From NCBI RefSeq assembly GCF_024498355.1, contig NZ_CP101833.1, forward strand, positions 291,001 through 355,000: 64,000 nt of DNA, written 5' to 3'. The notes under the pieces were generated by a model, which made no database searches, had not been told where the DNA came from, and was given only the letters and a program-made list of their open reading frames with translations. Made by a program: the position numbers and the translations under genes. Positions 1 to 8,244 of the stretch are shown here, one piece after another. Position 1 is the first letter of the stretch, and every line of letters begins with the position of its first letter. Source of the stretch: Bacillus pumilus. Lineage in GTDB: Bacteria; Bacillota; Bacilli; Bacillales; Bacillaceae.

Positions 1-862
1 TGTAGAACTCAGTTGCTTTCTCTTTCAAACGATCGACAAGCGGACTTGCATCAATTGGTGTAAGGGTCACAGTCACGATTGCTTTATCACCACTGATGGC
101 TTTTGTTTTTGTTGATACTTTTGTTTTTTCAGCTAATGTTTCTTTCACAGCTTTTAGAAGCTTATCAAGGTTTTCGTCTTTCGCTGCGCTAGATGAAATA
201 CCAGATGAAGAGATATAGCCCTGTTTGAATGATTTATCAAATTCGTTCACAACTGTTGATTTGTTATCACCAGTTAATTTTTCGAAATCGTCGTTTTTCT
301 TACCAAAAATCATGACATCAATATAAGAAGAAAGAGCTTTTGCAGATGCTTGAAGTGTATCTGCTTTTTTCATTAAGTCTTTTCCTTTAATATCGAATTC
401 TAGTGTTTTATCATCTTTTTTCGATCCAGTACTAGGCTCTGTGTAAACAAGTTGATAGTCTTTGTCTTTATCAACAACATAGAAAAGACCGCCTTTTGAT
501 ACTTTTCCTGCATTTAGAGAACTTGTAGATAATACTTCGTTGTAGTCATCTGGAGAGATCGTAGACACCTGTGCGTCATCTTGGTAAAGCGTAAAGTTGC
601 TTTTATCAACATTAAGAGGCTCTTTGCTGATGTTTTTCACAGATACGTTCACTTTTAGCACATACTGATCGTCTTGTACAGATGTATCGTATTGAGGTGG
701 TAATGTGTACTCAGCACTTTCTACCTTTATTTCTGCTGCATCAAGGGATTTTTTTGTATCGTTTTCTTTCGCAGCTGTTTTGTCTTTTCCACCACTACAA
801 GCAGCAGCGACAACAGTTACACACAAAATTAGAAGAAACAGGGATAATTTCTTTTTAAACAT
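1..862 (-). CDS. ycdA: DUF5105-type lipoprotein, YcdA-like (3' end outside window)
   Basis: The reading frame stays open from an ATG at 862 to the window edge, so the C-terminus is missing. The protein starts with a lysine-rich N-region, a hydrophobic stretch and the lipobox VVAAAC with Cys at about residue 22, so it is probably a lipid-anchored extracytoplasmic protein. The first half resembles a DUF4352/Telokin-like immunoglobulin-fold domain and the second half DUF5105. In B. subtilis, YcdA is such a lipoprotein and lies close to cwlJ, as here; it has been linked to swarming, but I cannot infer its function from sequence. An in-frame-looking ATG at 867 is not used: GGAGGA at 873-878 is 10 nt from the 862 start, and the upstream ATG is in another frame. 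The symbol rests on synteny. Confidence 0.75.
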   Translation of the reverse strand, partial: MFKKKLSLFLLILCVTVVAAACSGGKDKTAAKENDTKKSLDAAEIKVESAEYTLPPQYDTSVQDDQYVLKVNVSVKNISKEPLNVDKSNFTLYQDDAQVSTISPDDYNEVLSTSSLNAGKVSKGGLFYVVDKDKDYQLVYTEPSTGSKKDDKTLEFDIKGKDLMKKADTLQASAKALSSYIDVMIFGKKNDDFEKLTGDNKSTVVNEFDKSFKQGYISSSGISSSAAKDENLDKLLKAVKETLAEKTKVSTKTKAISGDKAIVTVTLTPIDASPLVDRLKEKATEFY

Positions 863-1400
863 GACATGTTTTCCTCCTCGGGTTTATGGTGAAATTCATT
901 GGAAAGCTTTAGTTCATATCATTCTTTTTGCACAAAAAGAAAAATACTGTATGTTTTTTACTGTTGAATGAAGCGAAAGTACTGTCAATCCCTTAGTGCG
1001 TTTCGAAGGTTGATCAGCTTCAAGTAGTAAAAATGACACTAAGTTGAGAGGAGAAACTTGTATTTTATTGTTTGTTATCTCCTGTAAAAACTCAACATTT
1101 TATATTTTAAGGTTTTGAGTCGGATTATTGAATAGGTTCAAATGACTGTTTTTGAAGAAGTTGCAGCAATTAGAAGGATTTTTATGACTTGTAAATGAGT
1201 CTATGGTAATGAATATTTTTTCCTGCTATGTGTATGGTTGCATGGTTTGTGTGTTGTTGACAGAGAGACACATGTCCAGCGAAATCTTGAGATGTATAGA
1301 CAGGCTGTCGACACTGAACGTGCTTTTTCATGTCAAAATGGCAGTCATCTACACAGAAATGCCACATAAAATAAAAGAGAAATGAGAAGGAGGTGGATGT
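863..1400. other. intergenic region between divergent ycdA-like gene and cwlJ
   Basis: About 540 bp without a convincing gene. Short open frames here lack ribosome binding sites and overlap each other on both strands. The region must hold the promoters of the two divergent genes. The only element I would point to is CATAAAAT at 1365-1372, preceded at roughly the right distance by TCATCT (1345-1350), loosely like a SigE promoter as expected for cwlJ. This is weak. Confidence 0.35.
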
Positions 1401-1829
1401 ATGGCAGTGGTAAGAGCGACAAGCTCTGATATTGATTTAATGGCCAGACTGCTAAGAGCGGAAGCAGAAGGTGAAGGGAAGCAAGGGATGCTGCTTGTAG
1501 GAAATGTAGGCATCAATCGTTTGCGTGCCAACTGCTCTGACTTTAAAGGGCTGCGTACGATTCCACAAATGATTTATCAGGAGCATGCATTTGAAGCGGT
1601 TACGCATGGTTACTTTTATCAGCGGGCACGAGAAACTGAAAAAGCACTTGCGCGGAGGAATATCAACGGAGAGCGATTTTGGCCTGCGAAATTCAGCCTT
1701 TGGTATTTTAAGCCGCCTGGAGATTGTCCGCCCACGTGGTATAACCAGCCATTTGTGGCAAGGTATAAGTCCCATTGCTTTTATGAGCCGACAGCAGAAA
1801 CATGTGAAAATGTCTATAATACCTTTTAG
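1401..1829 (+). CDS. cwlJ: Spore cortex-lytic cell wall hydrolase CwlJ
   Basis: This 142-residue protein matches the SleB/CwlJ hydrolase_2 family (PF07486). It lacks a signal peptide and peptidoglycan-binding domain, which is the CwlJ rather than SleB architecture. The RAEAEGE segment near residue 20 carries the conserved catalytic glutamate region, and the C-terminal half has the conserved FWPAKF and WYNQPFVA segments. CwlJ is known in B. subtilis as a spore-coat-associated enzyme that degrades cortex during Ca-DPA-triggered germination and needs GerQ for coat assembly. The start is fixed by AAGGAGGTGG at 1387-1396. The gene is monocistronic, with a terminator at 1844. Its neighbours (ycdF, yceB) match the B. 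subtilis cwlJ locus. Confidence 0.93.
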   Translation: MAVVRATSSDIDLMARLLRAEAEGEGKQGMLLVGNVGINRLRANCSDFKGLRTIPQMIYQEHAFEAVTHGYFYQRARETEKALARRNINGERFWPAKFSLWYFKPPGDCPPTWYNQPFVARYKSHCFYEPTAETCENVYNTF

Positions 1830-1843
1830 TTTGATGGTCAGCG

Positions 1844-1888
1844 CAATCCCTCAGAACGAAGTCGGGGGATTGTGTTTTTCTTTTTTTC
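1844..1888 (+). terminator. intrinsic terminator of cwlJ
   Basis: CAATCCC (1844-1850) pairs with GGGATTG (1866-1872), followed by a T-rich tract (TGTTTTTCTTTTTTT). Confidence 0.75.
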
Positions 1889-1945
1889 AAAATGGGTAAC
1901 TATTGTGTATCAACAAGGTGAAGCGCGTGATTGGAGGAAATGAAG

Positions 1946-2725
1946 ATGTATCAAGATTTAAAAGGGAAAACAGCCATTGTCACAGGTTCCTCAAAAGGAA
2001 TTGGACAAGCCATCGCATTGCGGTTGGGACAAGAGCAAATGAATGTGGTTGTGAACTATAAAGGCGATGAAGATGGAGCTGAAGAGACAGTACAAGCCAT
2101 TCAGCAGCACGGAGGTCAAGCGGTGAAAGTACATGCTGATGTCTCCAAAGAGGAAGGCATTCAAGCCATAATGGATACGGCACTGGATCATTTCAGTACA
2201 GTGGATGTGTTCGTCAATAATTCAGGTTTTAACGGCGAAGAAGCGATGCCGCATGAGATGACACTGGACCAATGGCAAAAAGTTATTGATGTGAATATCA
2301 CAGGCTCATTTTTAGGAGCAAAGGTTGCAATTTCCTATATGATGGAGCATGACATCAAAGGATCGGTTTTAAATATATCCAGCGTACATCAGGAGATTCC
2401 GCGCCCGTTCAATGTTCATTATTCCACTTCAAAAGGCGGATTGAATATGTTGACGAAGACGCTGGCTCTTGATTATGCTGAAGCGGGTATTCGGGTCAAT
2501 GCGATTGCACCAGGTACAATGGCAACCGAATCGAATGATGATTTGCAGGATGAACAGAAAAAACAAAAGCAGCTCGAGAAGATTCCGATGAGAGCCTTTG
2601 GTAATCCGAAGGAGATTGGGTCCGCCGCTGCTTTCCTCGTATCCAAAGAAGCTGCCTATATCACAGGCACCACATTATTTGTGGATGGAGGAATGACGCT
2701 TTATCCTTCTCAAATGAATGATTAA
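1946..2725 (+). CDS. ycdF: SDR-family glucose 1-dehydrogenase-like oxidoreductase
   Basis: The 259-residue protein is a classical short-chain dehydrogenase. It has the TGSSKGIG cofactor-binding loop at about residues 14-21, NNSG near 92, a catalytic serine (NISSVHQ) near 150, and the YSTSK catalytic Tyr/Lys near 164-168. The opening MYQDLKGK is like Bacillus glucose 1-dehydrogenase (MYPDLKGK), so oxidation of glucose or a related sugar or polyol with NAD(P)+ is likely. The frame extends upstream to a TTG at 1931, but GGAGGA at 1933-1938 lies inside that extension and is spaced 7 nt from the ATG at 1946, which I take as the start. In B. subtilis ycdF also lies next to cwlJ. The true substrate is unknown. 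Confidence 0.85.
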   Translation: MYQDLKGKTAIVTGSSKGIGQAIALRLGQEQMNVVVNYKGDEDGAEETVQAIQQHGGQAVKVHADVSKEEGIQAIMDTALDHFSTVDVFVNNSGFNGEEAMPHEMTLDQWQKVIDVNITGSFLGAKVAISYMMEHDIKGSVLNISSVHQEIPRPFNVHYSTSKGGLNMLTKTLALDYAEAGIRVNAIAPGTMATESNDDLQDEQKKQKQLEKIPMRAFGNPKEIGSAAAFLVSKEAAYITGTTLFVDGGMTLYPSQMND

Positions 2726-2731
2726 TAGAAA

Positions 2732-2764
2732 AACATCCGTCCGATTAGCCGGCGGATGTTTTTT
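2732..2764. terminator. terminator shared by ycdF and the convergent acyltransferase gene
   Basis: AACATCCG (2732-2739) pairs with CGGATGTT (2753-2760), followed by T's on the + strand; A's upstream give a weaker U tract on the - strand. The stop codon and last codons of the minus-strand gene lie inside this hairpin. Confidence 0.8.
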
Positions 2765-3785
2765 GTTCGTAGCGGTGTGCTGCTTTGGCTGGTTTGCCGA
2801 GCAGCATAGGATACTTGCTCAGGAAGGAAATGCATGGCACCATGAGCAGCAATGTGCCGATCGTATAAAAGAGTGTCCAATAGAGCTGCGCTGTATCAGA
2901 AATATTGATGCCAAGTCCATAATAAACAAATGCTTTCATGATATCGATGCCGGCAAATTGCAAGACGAGAATGACAATGGAATTTCGTCCGAGATACGTC
3001 AAAATAGGGGATGTTTTCAATTTGAAGCTTAAATAAATAACAGCAGCTGAACCGAGCAGTGCACATACATAGAAAATGAATAGATCGCCATAGTCGTTAA
3101 CGCGCATATCGATCCGAGAATTATAGCTTTGCATGTAAGCCGTCAGCACAAGCAGACCAGTGCATAGCAGAAGAGTTGGATCTGTTTTTAATTCCACAAA
3201 CCATTGCTTTGCCAAAAATCCAATCGAATAAAACACAACAGCCGTCAAGGCAACATTGGCATTCCAAGGAAGACTTTGATCTAAAAGAAAAGTAGAAGCA
3301 TATCCAGCACCCCCGCAAAGAACAGTCAGTAAAATCAAGGCGGCGGGTTTTCCTTTTGTCAGGCGGTGCATAAAGAAAAATAAGATTTCCACTAAAAAGA
3401 GTGTCGTTAAAAACCAGATCGCTGGGTTATGTGTCAGCCTTGCTTCATCTGCATTGGATATGAAAATACCTGTAAATGGAACGAAGGGATCAATATCCGT
3501 TTGCCCCTTGAATGCGAAAAAACGGGTAACGGAGAACCAGAAAACATACGTAATGATGGAGAAATAGAGATACGGTAAGAGTAAGCTTTTGGCTTTCTTC
3601 TGAATAAATGACATAGCAGGGCGTGAGGATGATCTAAACATCATGCCAGATAGTAAAAAGAAAAGCGGCATATGAAAAGAGTAAATGAATTGCTTTAACG
3701 AATCTGGAATGGGCACATGCGCCATGACCACCAGCAGAATGCCGATTCCTTTTGCTGCATCTACCCAATCGAGTCTTTTTTTCAT
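2745..3785 (-). CDS. Acyltransferase family 3 integral membrane protein
   Basis: This 346-residue protein has about ten hydrophobic segments. It begins with the typical acyltransferase_3 (PF01757) opening: RLDWVDAAKGIGILLVVMAH, with the conserved Asp, Gly-rich helix and His, then FSFHMPLFFLLSGM-like text (YSFHMPLFF at about residues 35-43). Members transfer acyl groups, often acetyl or succinyl, to extracytoplasmic polysaccharides, teichoic acids or peptidoglycan; the acceptor cannot be predicted. The start ATG at 3785 follows GAAGGAG. It is a single gene, convergent with ycdF, and its stop codon lies within the shared terminator. I do not recall it at this position in B. subtilis, so it may be a lineage-specific insertion. 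Confidence 0.82.
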   Translation of the reverse strand: MKKRLDWVDAAKGIGILLVVMAHVPIPDSLKQFIYSFHMPLFFLLSGMMFRSSSRPAMSFIQKKAKSLLLPYLYFSIITYVFWFSVTRFFAFKGQTDIDPFVPFTGIFISNADEARLTHNPAIWFLTTLFLVEILFFFMHRLTKGKPAALILLTVLCGGAGYASTFLLDQSLPWNANVALTAVVFYSIGFLAKQWFVELKTDPTLLLCTGLLVLTAYMQSYNSRIDMRVNDYGDLFIFYVCALLGSAAVIYLSFKLKTSPILTYLGRNSIVILVLQFAGIDIMKAFVYYGLGINISDTAQLYWTLFYTIGTLLLMVPCISFLSKYPMLLGKPAKAAHRYEQKTSAG

Positions 3786-3971
3786 TTCCTATCATCTCCT
3801 TCCCTCTCAGCATCGTAAACCGTTCATTCAATCTGTACCTCTACTATATAAAAGGTACACCTTTCATGCGTTTACAGTTCGCTAACGATTAGAAGACACA
3901 TTTGCGATCAGATGACAGACGGAAGGATTTTGATATCTCTATGTTACAATTCCCATTTTTTATGACAATGT

Positions 3972-4000
3972 AAAAAAGAAGCCAAGAGGATTGGCTTCAA
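3972..4000 (-). terminator. intrinsic terminator of yceB
   Basis: On the minus strand, GAAGCCAA (3998-3991) pairs with TTGGCTTC (3986-3979), followed by a T-rich tract. It begins at the yceB stop codon. Confidence 0.8.
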
Positions 4001-4992
4001 AATAGTTGTGCTATTCGCTTGAAGGAGCGCTGTTTTTCTAGTGGATCAAATGAATTGTTCAAAATCATGATGTCATCCGTTTGATAGCGATCCATTAAGA
4101 TTTGTAATTGCTCTTTCACTGTTTGCTTCGAGCCAACAATCATTCGCCGGCGGTTTTGTAACACTTTTTTCTTTTCCTGTGCGGTGTAGTGATATTCAGC
4201 TGCTTCTTCTAAAGAAGGAACGCGGCTATCGAGTCCCTTTTCAACACGAAGCAGCCATAAATCTGTACTCCTGGCGATCCGGTCGGCCTCCTCATCTGTT
4301 TCACTGCAGATCACAAAGACAGCAAACATAGATTGAGGCTGGCTGGAAAAAACAGACGGAGAAAAGTGTGACCGATACGTCTCAAATGCTTGCTTGCCGC
4401 GCGCAGGGTGGATAAAGTGGCCAAAAATATAGTTGATGCCAAGCTCCGCAGCCTGCTTTGCACTATTTTCTCCTAGTCCAAGCAGCCAAACCGGCGGATG
4501 AGAATCAACAAGCGGAGCCGCTTTTACCCCTGCATGCGGATGACCGGAAGGCAGACTGTCTGATAAGTAAAAAAGCAGATCCTTCAGCTGGCGGTCAAAC
4601 TGAGACAGATCTTTATTCACGCCGTCCGTCAAAGCGAGTCTCGTCCTTTCAATCCCGCCTGGAGATTTGCCGACACCAATCTCAATTCGTCCAGGATAAA
4701 GAGCTTCAAGCTGACGCGTGACCTCTGCTACTTTAAAAGGACTGTACTGCGGAAGTAAAATACCGCCAGACCCTGTACGCAAGGTCGATGTATGAGCCGC
4801 AATATGAGCCATTAATATTTCAGGCGCTGTACTAGCGAGCCCTCTTGTGCTGTGGTGTTCAGCGAACCAATAGCGCTCATACCCAAGTGTTTCTGCAAGC
4901 TGAGCCAGCTGCGTTGTGTGAATCAATGTCTCCTGCGCTGTCTGACCCTTAGGAATGGCGACTTGATCTAATATATGAAGTGATGGCATCAT
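3997..4992 (-). CDS. yceB: Luciferase-like (LLM class) flavin-dependent oxidoreductase
   Basis: The 331-residue protein belongs to the bacterial-luciferase-like monooxygenase family (PF00296), subgroup of 'MsnO8'-type LLM oxidoreductases. Visible hallmarks are LGYERYWFAEHHS near residue 40, TSTLRTGSGGILLPQYSP near 70-90, GRIEIGVGKSPGG near 105 and VWLLGLGENSAKQAAELG near 170. Such enzymes use reduced FMN, TIM-barrel fold; the substrate is unknown. Four in-frame start codons are clustered (4998-4987). AAAGG at 4999-5003 is only properly spaced (6 nt) for the ATG at 4992. The gene lies between cwlJ and yceC as in B. subtilis, from which the symbol is taken. Confidence 0.82.
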   Translation of the reverse strand: MMPSLHILDQVAIPKGQTAQETLIHTTQLAQLAETLGYERYWFAEHHSTRGLASTAPEILMAHIAAHTSTLRTGSGGILLPQYSPFKVAEVTRQLEALYPGRIEIGVGKSPGGIERTRLALTDGVNKDLSQFDRQLKDLLFYLSDSLPSGHPHAGVKAAPLVDSHPPVWLLGLGENSAKQAAELGINYIFGHFIHPARGKQAFETYRSHFSPSVFSSQPQSMFAVFVICSETDEEADRIARSTDLWLLRVEKGLDSRVPSLEEAAEYHYTAQEKKKVLQNRRRMIVGSKQTVKEQLQILMDRYQTDDIMILNNSFDPLEKQRSFKRIAQLF

Positions 4993-5175
4993 CAACATCC
5001 TTTCATCAACACGTTGAATGTTCTCTATTCACAAGTATAAAGAAATAGATGGATGGAAGGAAACGAAAGGGTTTATCCTCCATACGAATGCATTTATATT
5101 TTCTATATCAACATATGAAACCTTGCCCACACTTCCGTTCATCAGTAAAGACTGTTTACCGGGAGCATTCGACAA

Positions 5176-5191
5176 TGTTTCACATGAAACA
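5176..5191. promoter_or_regulatory. candidate parS site (ParB/Spo0J binding)
   Basis: TGTTTCACATGAAACA differs from the Bacillus parS consensus TGTTNCACGTGAAACA at a single central position (A for G). The two 7-bp arms are perfect inverted repeats. B. subtilis has about ten parS sites around the origin, one of them reported near 27 degrees, which is roughly where the yce/opuA genes lie in B. subtilis. Positional agreement supports the call; ParB binding is not shown. Confidence 0.6.
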
Positions 5192-5236
5192 CTTCGTTTA
5201 CGACATGGATCTTTCTTTAAAAAAATATTATGTTGT

Positions 5237-5265
5237 TGAAACCTATCATGAACATAGATCGTATA
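5237..5265 (+). promoter_or_regulatory. ECF-sigma-type promoter (SigM/SigW/SigX class) of the yceC operon
   Basis: TGAAAC (5237-5242) and CGTATA (5260-5265) are separated by 17 nt, matching the TGAAAC-N16/17-CGT(A/C) pattern of Bacillus ECF promoters. The B. subtilis yceC operon is known to be controlled by SigM, SigW, SigX and SigB. The predicted leader is about 125 nt. I found no convincing SigB promoter. Confidence 0.65.
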
Positions 5266-5399
5266 TACTAGTAAATAGAAAAAAGAGTAAGAGGCTCCAA
5301 TGTCATTTCATGAATTTTGTCGAATTTTCATGTATGATGATTTTAATAGGGTCCATCGCTTAATAAATAGATTTTTATTATGCTTGAGGAGTGATTGAT

Positions 5400-6002
5400 T
5401 TGGCGATTACATTAGAAAAAGGTCAACGTATTGATTTAACAAAAGGGAAAGCAGGACTAACGAATATTCTGGTTGGACTTGGCTGGGACCCTGTATCACA
5501 AGGCGGCGGTTTTTTAGGAAAGCTGTTTGGCGGCGGAGGCGGCGCTGATATTGATTGTGACGCTTCAGTACTGATGCTGAAAAATGATAAGTTTGTTGAA
5601 AATAAAGATTTGATTTATTTTGGCAACTTGAAAAGCAAATGCGGCAGTGTCGAGCATACAGGTGACAACCTGACAGGAGAAGGAGACGGAGATGATGAAC
5701 AAGTCCTCGTCAACTTAAGCAAGGTGCCGGGCAATGTGAATAAATTGGTATTTGTCGTGAACATCTATGATGCCCTTAGAAGAAACCAACACTTTGGTAT
5801 GATTCAGAATGCTTACATTCGCATCGTTGATCGTTCAAACAATCAAGAATTAGTGAAATATAATTTGAAAGATGAGTATGCAGGAAAAACCTCATTAATC
5901 GTCGGAGAGCTTTATCGTCACGAGAATGATTGGAAGTTTGCGGCTGTTGGAAATGGTACAAATGATGCGAAGCTAGCCGATATTACGAGAAATTACATTT
6001 AA
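5400..6002 (+). CDS. yceC: TerD-family tellurium/stress resistance protein YceC
   Basis: The 200-residue protein is a TerD domain (PF02342) protein, a Ca2+-binding beta-sandwich. The core motif [14 protein letters not shown] near residue 88 contains the acidic cluster that binds calcium in TerD. It differs from its two downstream paralogues by a Gly-rich insertion ([16 protein letters not shown]) near residues 30-45. TTG at 5400 is chosen as start because AGGAG (5387-5391) is spaced 8 nt from it and the resulting MAITLEKGQ matches the paralogues; a GTG at 5391 lies inside the ribosome binding site. First gene of the Ter operon; envelope/metal-stress role inferred from B. subtilis. Confidence 0.9.
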   Translation: MAITLEKGQRIDLTKGKAGLTNILVGLGWDPVSQGGGFLGKLFGGGGGADIDCDASVLMLKNDKFVENKDLIYFGNLKSKCGSVEHTGDNLTGEGDGDDEQVLVNLSKVPGNVNKLVFVVNIYDALRRNQHFGMIQNAYIRIVDRSNNQELVKYNLKDEYAGKTSLIVGELYRHENDWKFAAVGNGTNDAKLADITRNYI

Positions 6003-6022
6003 CCAGAAGGGAGAGGTTCCTA

Positions 6023-6604
6023 GTGGGAATTTCTTTAGCGAAAGGTCAAAAAATTGATTTAACAAAAACGAATCCAGGTTTAACAAAAGTGGTAGTAGGT
6101 CTTGGCTGGGACGTAAATAAGTATGACGGCGGACAAGACTTTGATCTAGACGCAAGTGTATTCCTTTTAGATGCGGCAGGTAAAGCGAGCTCTCCATCTG
6201 ACTTTGTCTTTTACAATCAAACAACTGGCGGAGGCGGCAGTGTCGTACATACAGGCGATAACCGCACTGGAGAAGGAGACGGAGATGACGAGCAGGTCAA
6301 TGTCGACCTTTCAGCTGTGCCAGCGAGTGTGGAGAAGATTTCATTTGTCATTACGATTCATGATGCAGAAGCACGCAGTCAAAATTTCGGACAAGTGTCT
6401 AACGCATATGTACGTATTTTAAATGCGGCATCGAATGAAGAGCTCATTCGTTATGATTTGGCAGAGGACTTCTCAATAGAGACGGCCATTATTGTAGGTG
6501 AATTATACCGTCATGGCGGGGAATGGAAGTTCTCAGCTGTCGGATCGGGCTATCAAGGCGGACTTGCACGTATTGCAACGGACTTCGGCTTAGATATCGG
6601 GTAA
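6023..6604 (+). CDS. yceD: TerD-family stress protein YceD
   Basis: This 193-residue TerD paralogue has the LGLGWD (here [13 protein letters not shown]) segment near residue 30, [12 protein letters not shown] near 40 and the acidic loop [14 protein letters not shown] near 75. The GTG start follows AGAAGGGAGAGG. It is only 20 bp downstream of yceC and clearly cotranscribed. TerD proteins are cytoplasmic Ca2+-binding proteins; Ter systems protect against tellurite, oxidants and phage, but the molecular role is unresolved. Its sequence is much closer to YceE than to YceC, indicating a later duplication. Confidence 0.9.
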   Translation: MGISLAKGQKIDLTKTNPGLTKVVVGLGWDVNKYDGGQDFDLDASVFLLDAAGKASSPSDFVFYNQTTGGGGSVVHTGDNRTGEGDGDDEQVNVDLSAVPASVEKISFVITIHDAEARSQNFGQVSNAYVRILNAASNEELIRYDLAEDFSIETAIIVGELYRHGGEWKFSAVGSGYQGGLARIATDFGLDIG

Positions 6605-6645
6605 CGACTGGTTTTCATATTTTCAAAGACAGGAGAGAAACGAAT

Positions 6646-7224
6646 ATGGCGATTCAGCTTTCAAAAGGACAACGTGTCGATTTAACAAAAACCAACCCAG
6701 GGCTGACAAAAGTGATGATCGGACTTGGCTGGGATACGAATAAATATTCTGGCGGAGCCGAATTTGATTTGGACGCTTCGGCTTTCTTAGTGGATGCAAA
6801 CAATCGTTGTCAGCAAGATACAGACTTTGTGTTCTATAATAATCTTCAGCATCCGAGCGGCAGTGTCACTCATACAGGTGATAACCGGACGGGTGAAGGA
6901 GATGGAGATGACGAGCAAATTCTCGTTGATTTCTCGAAAATTCCTGCTAACATTGATCGTATCGGAATTACAGTTACGATCCATGATGCAGAGACGCGCA
7001 GCCAGAATTTTGGACAAGTCTCAAATGCATTTGTTCGTGTTGTAAATGAAGAGGGCGGGGAAGAATTGATTCGCTTTGATTTAGGGGAAGACTTCTCAAT
7101 TGAAACAGCTGTCGTGGTGTGTGAATTGTACCGCCACGAAAGCGATTGGAAGTTTAACGCAATCGGAAGCGGATTCTCTGGCGGACTTGCAGCTCTTTGT
7201 CAAAATTATGGGTTAGAAGTGTAA
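6646..7224 (+). CDS. yceE: TerD-family stress protein YceE
   Basis: The 192-residue TerD paralogue starts [19 protein letters not shown], in register with YceC and YceD. The frame is open further upstream (to 6523), but that overlaps yceD; the ATG at 6646 follows AGGAGAGAAACGA and gives the family N-terminus. The calcium loop [14 protein letters not shown] lies near residue 75, and [20 protein letters not shown] near 115 is nearly identical to YceD. It is the third gene of the operon, followed by a 141-bp gap holding a hairpin and then yceF. Confidence 0.9.
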   Translation: MAIQLSKGQRVDLTKTNPGLTKVMIGLGWDTNKYSGGAEFDLDASAFLVDANNRCQQDTDFVFYNNLQHPSGSVTHTGDNRTGEGDGDDEQILVDFSKIPANIDRIGITVTIHDAETRSQNFGQVSNAFVRVVNEEGGEELIRFDLGEDFSIETAVVVCELYRHESDWKFNAIGSGFSGGLAALCQNYGLEV

Positions 7225-7315
7225 ATAAGAGAAACAAATCCATTCGAGAGGCGCTGCCAATGACTCATATAAGGGCCTTTTCCAAAGTGAGAAAGAAAAC
7301 AGCGATCAAGAATAG

Positions 7316-7335
7316 CAGCAGGCGAAAGCCTGCTG
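7316..7335. other. GAAA-tetraloop hairpin between yceE and yceF
   Basis: CAGCAGGC (7316-7323), GAAA loop, GCCTGCTG (7328-7335): a perfect 8-bp stem closed by a stable GNRA tetraloop. No T tract follows, so it is not a standard terminator. It could stabilise or mark processing of the yceCDE part of the transcript. It lies about 30 nt before the yceF start. Confidence 0.6.
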
Positions 7336-7365
7336 ATGCTTCTACACTTATAGGAGGAAAACCAG

Positions 7366-8145
7366 TTGGACATTTTGAAACATATGTTGGACACGTATGC
7401 CTCGTTTTTTGATTGGCATATGTGGGCAGAGGTATTATCAGACCCTGTCTCTTGGGGGCTCATCGGGACCCTTGTTGTGCTTGAAGGATTGTTATCAGCA
7501 GATAACGCACTTGTATTAGCGGTCATGGTGAAACATTTACCAGAAAAACAGCGTAAAAAGGCATTAACCTACGGATTAATTGGCGCTTATTTCTTCCGTT
7601 TTCTATTCATTGGCGTAGGGATGCTGCTGATTAAGTTCTGGTGGATTAAGGTTCTAGGAGCTGCATACTTAGCTTGGCTTGTCATTAAGCACTTCTGGTT
7701 AGGTGATGGAGATGACGAAGCGAAGGAATTGAAAAAAGAAGGCTGGATGATTCGTGTATTTGGTGTCTTCTGGGCAACCGTTATTTCTGTAGAAATTATG
7801 GACCTTGCCTTCTCGGTTGACAGTATCCTTGCTGCATTCGCTGTATCTGAGGAAGTATGGATTCTTCTATTAGGCGGAATGCTTGGCATTCTCATGATGC
7901 GTACAGTCGCACAGTTATTCCTTGTTCTCATTGACCGTATACCAGAGCTTGAGAATACAGCATTTATTCTCATTGGGATTATCGCAGCCAAAATGGCATT
8001 GAGTGCGGCTCATATTGAAATCCCGCATCTTGTATTTTTTGCGATTATTATCCTAGCCTTTATCGGAACGTTTATTGTTCATAAAATCAATAAGAAGAAA
8101 CATCAAGATGTGACAAATGAAGCTGCGGCTTCAAAAGAAGAATAG
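7366..8145 (+). CDS. yceF: TerC-family membrane protein YceF (manganese exporter MeeF)
   Basis: This 259-residue protein is a TerC-family (PF03741) integral membrane protein with about seven hydrophobic helices. It carries the two signature repeats: VLEGLLSADNALVLAVM near residues 38-54 and EIMDLAFSVDSILAAFAV near 143-160, whose acidic residues are the presumed metal ligands. In B. subtilis the TerC proteins YceF (MeeF) and YkoY (MeeY) have been reported to export Mn2+, helping metalation of secreted enzymes. The TTG start at 7366 is preceded by ATAGGAGGAAAA. It belongs to the TerD operon, and a partial terminator follows it. Confidence 0.9.
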   Translation: MDILKHMLDTYASFFDWHMWAEVLSDPVSWGLIGTLVVLEGLLSADNALVLAVMVKHLPEKQRKKALTYGLIGAYFFRFLFIGVGMLLIKFWWIKVLGAAYLAWLVIKHFWLGDGDDEAKELKKEGWMIRVFGVFWATVISVEIMDLAFSVDSILAAFAVSEEVWILLLGGMLGILMMRTVAQLFLVLIDRIPELENTAFILIGIIAAKMALSAAHIEIPHLVFFAIIILAFIGTFIVHKINKKKHQDVTNEAAASKEE

Positions 8146-8152
8146 GACGATC

Positions 8153-8191
8153 AAAAAGGAATGGAGTTGACTAGCGGCTCCATCCTTTTTT
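8153..8191 (+). terminator. imperfect intrinsic terminator after yceF
   Basis: AAAAAGGAATGGAG pairs with CTCCATCCTTTTTT (8178-8191) with one bulged base, ending in a T tract. It probably gives partial termination before the downstream biosynthetic genes, which have no obvious separate promoter. Confidence 0.65.
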
Positions 8192-8244
8192 GAATCATCA
8201 AGTCATTTGTTCGATTTTCTCTAAACAACAGGAGGTGGCACAGC

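Larger units (their letters stand above)
5018..5390. other. intergenic region upstream of the Ter (yceC) operon
   Basis: About 370 bp. It holds the candidate parS site and the ECF-type promoter listed separately. Small open frames across it have no ribosome binding site and are not credible genes. Confidence 0.6.

Noticed and set aside
1182..1385. Short open frames on both strands upstream of cwlJ
   Set aside because: They overlap one another, lack ribosome binding sites and do not look like protein-coding sequence.
5049..5363. 104-codon frame upstream of yceC
   Set aside because: It covers the parS and ECF promoter sequences and has no plausible start signal.
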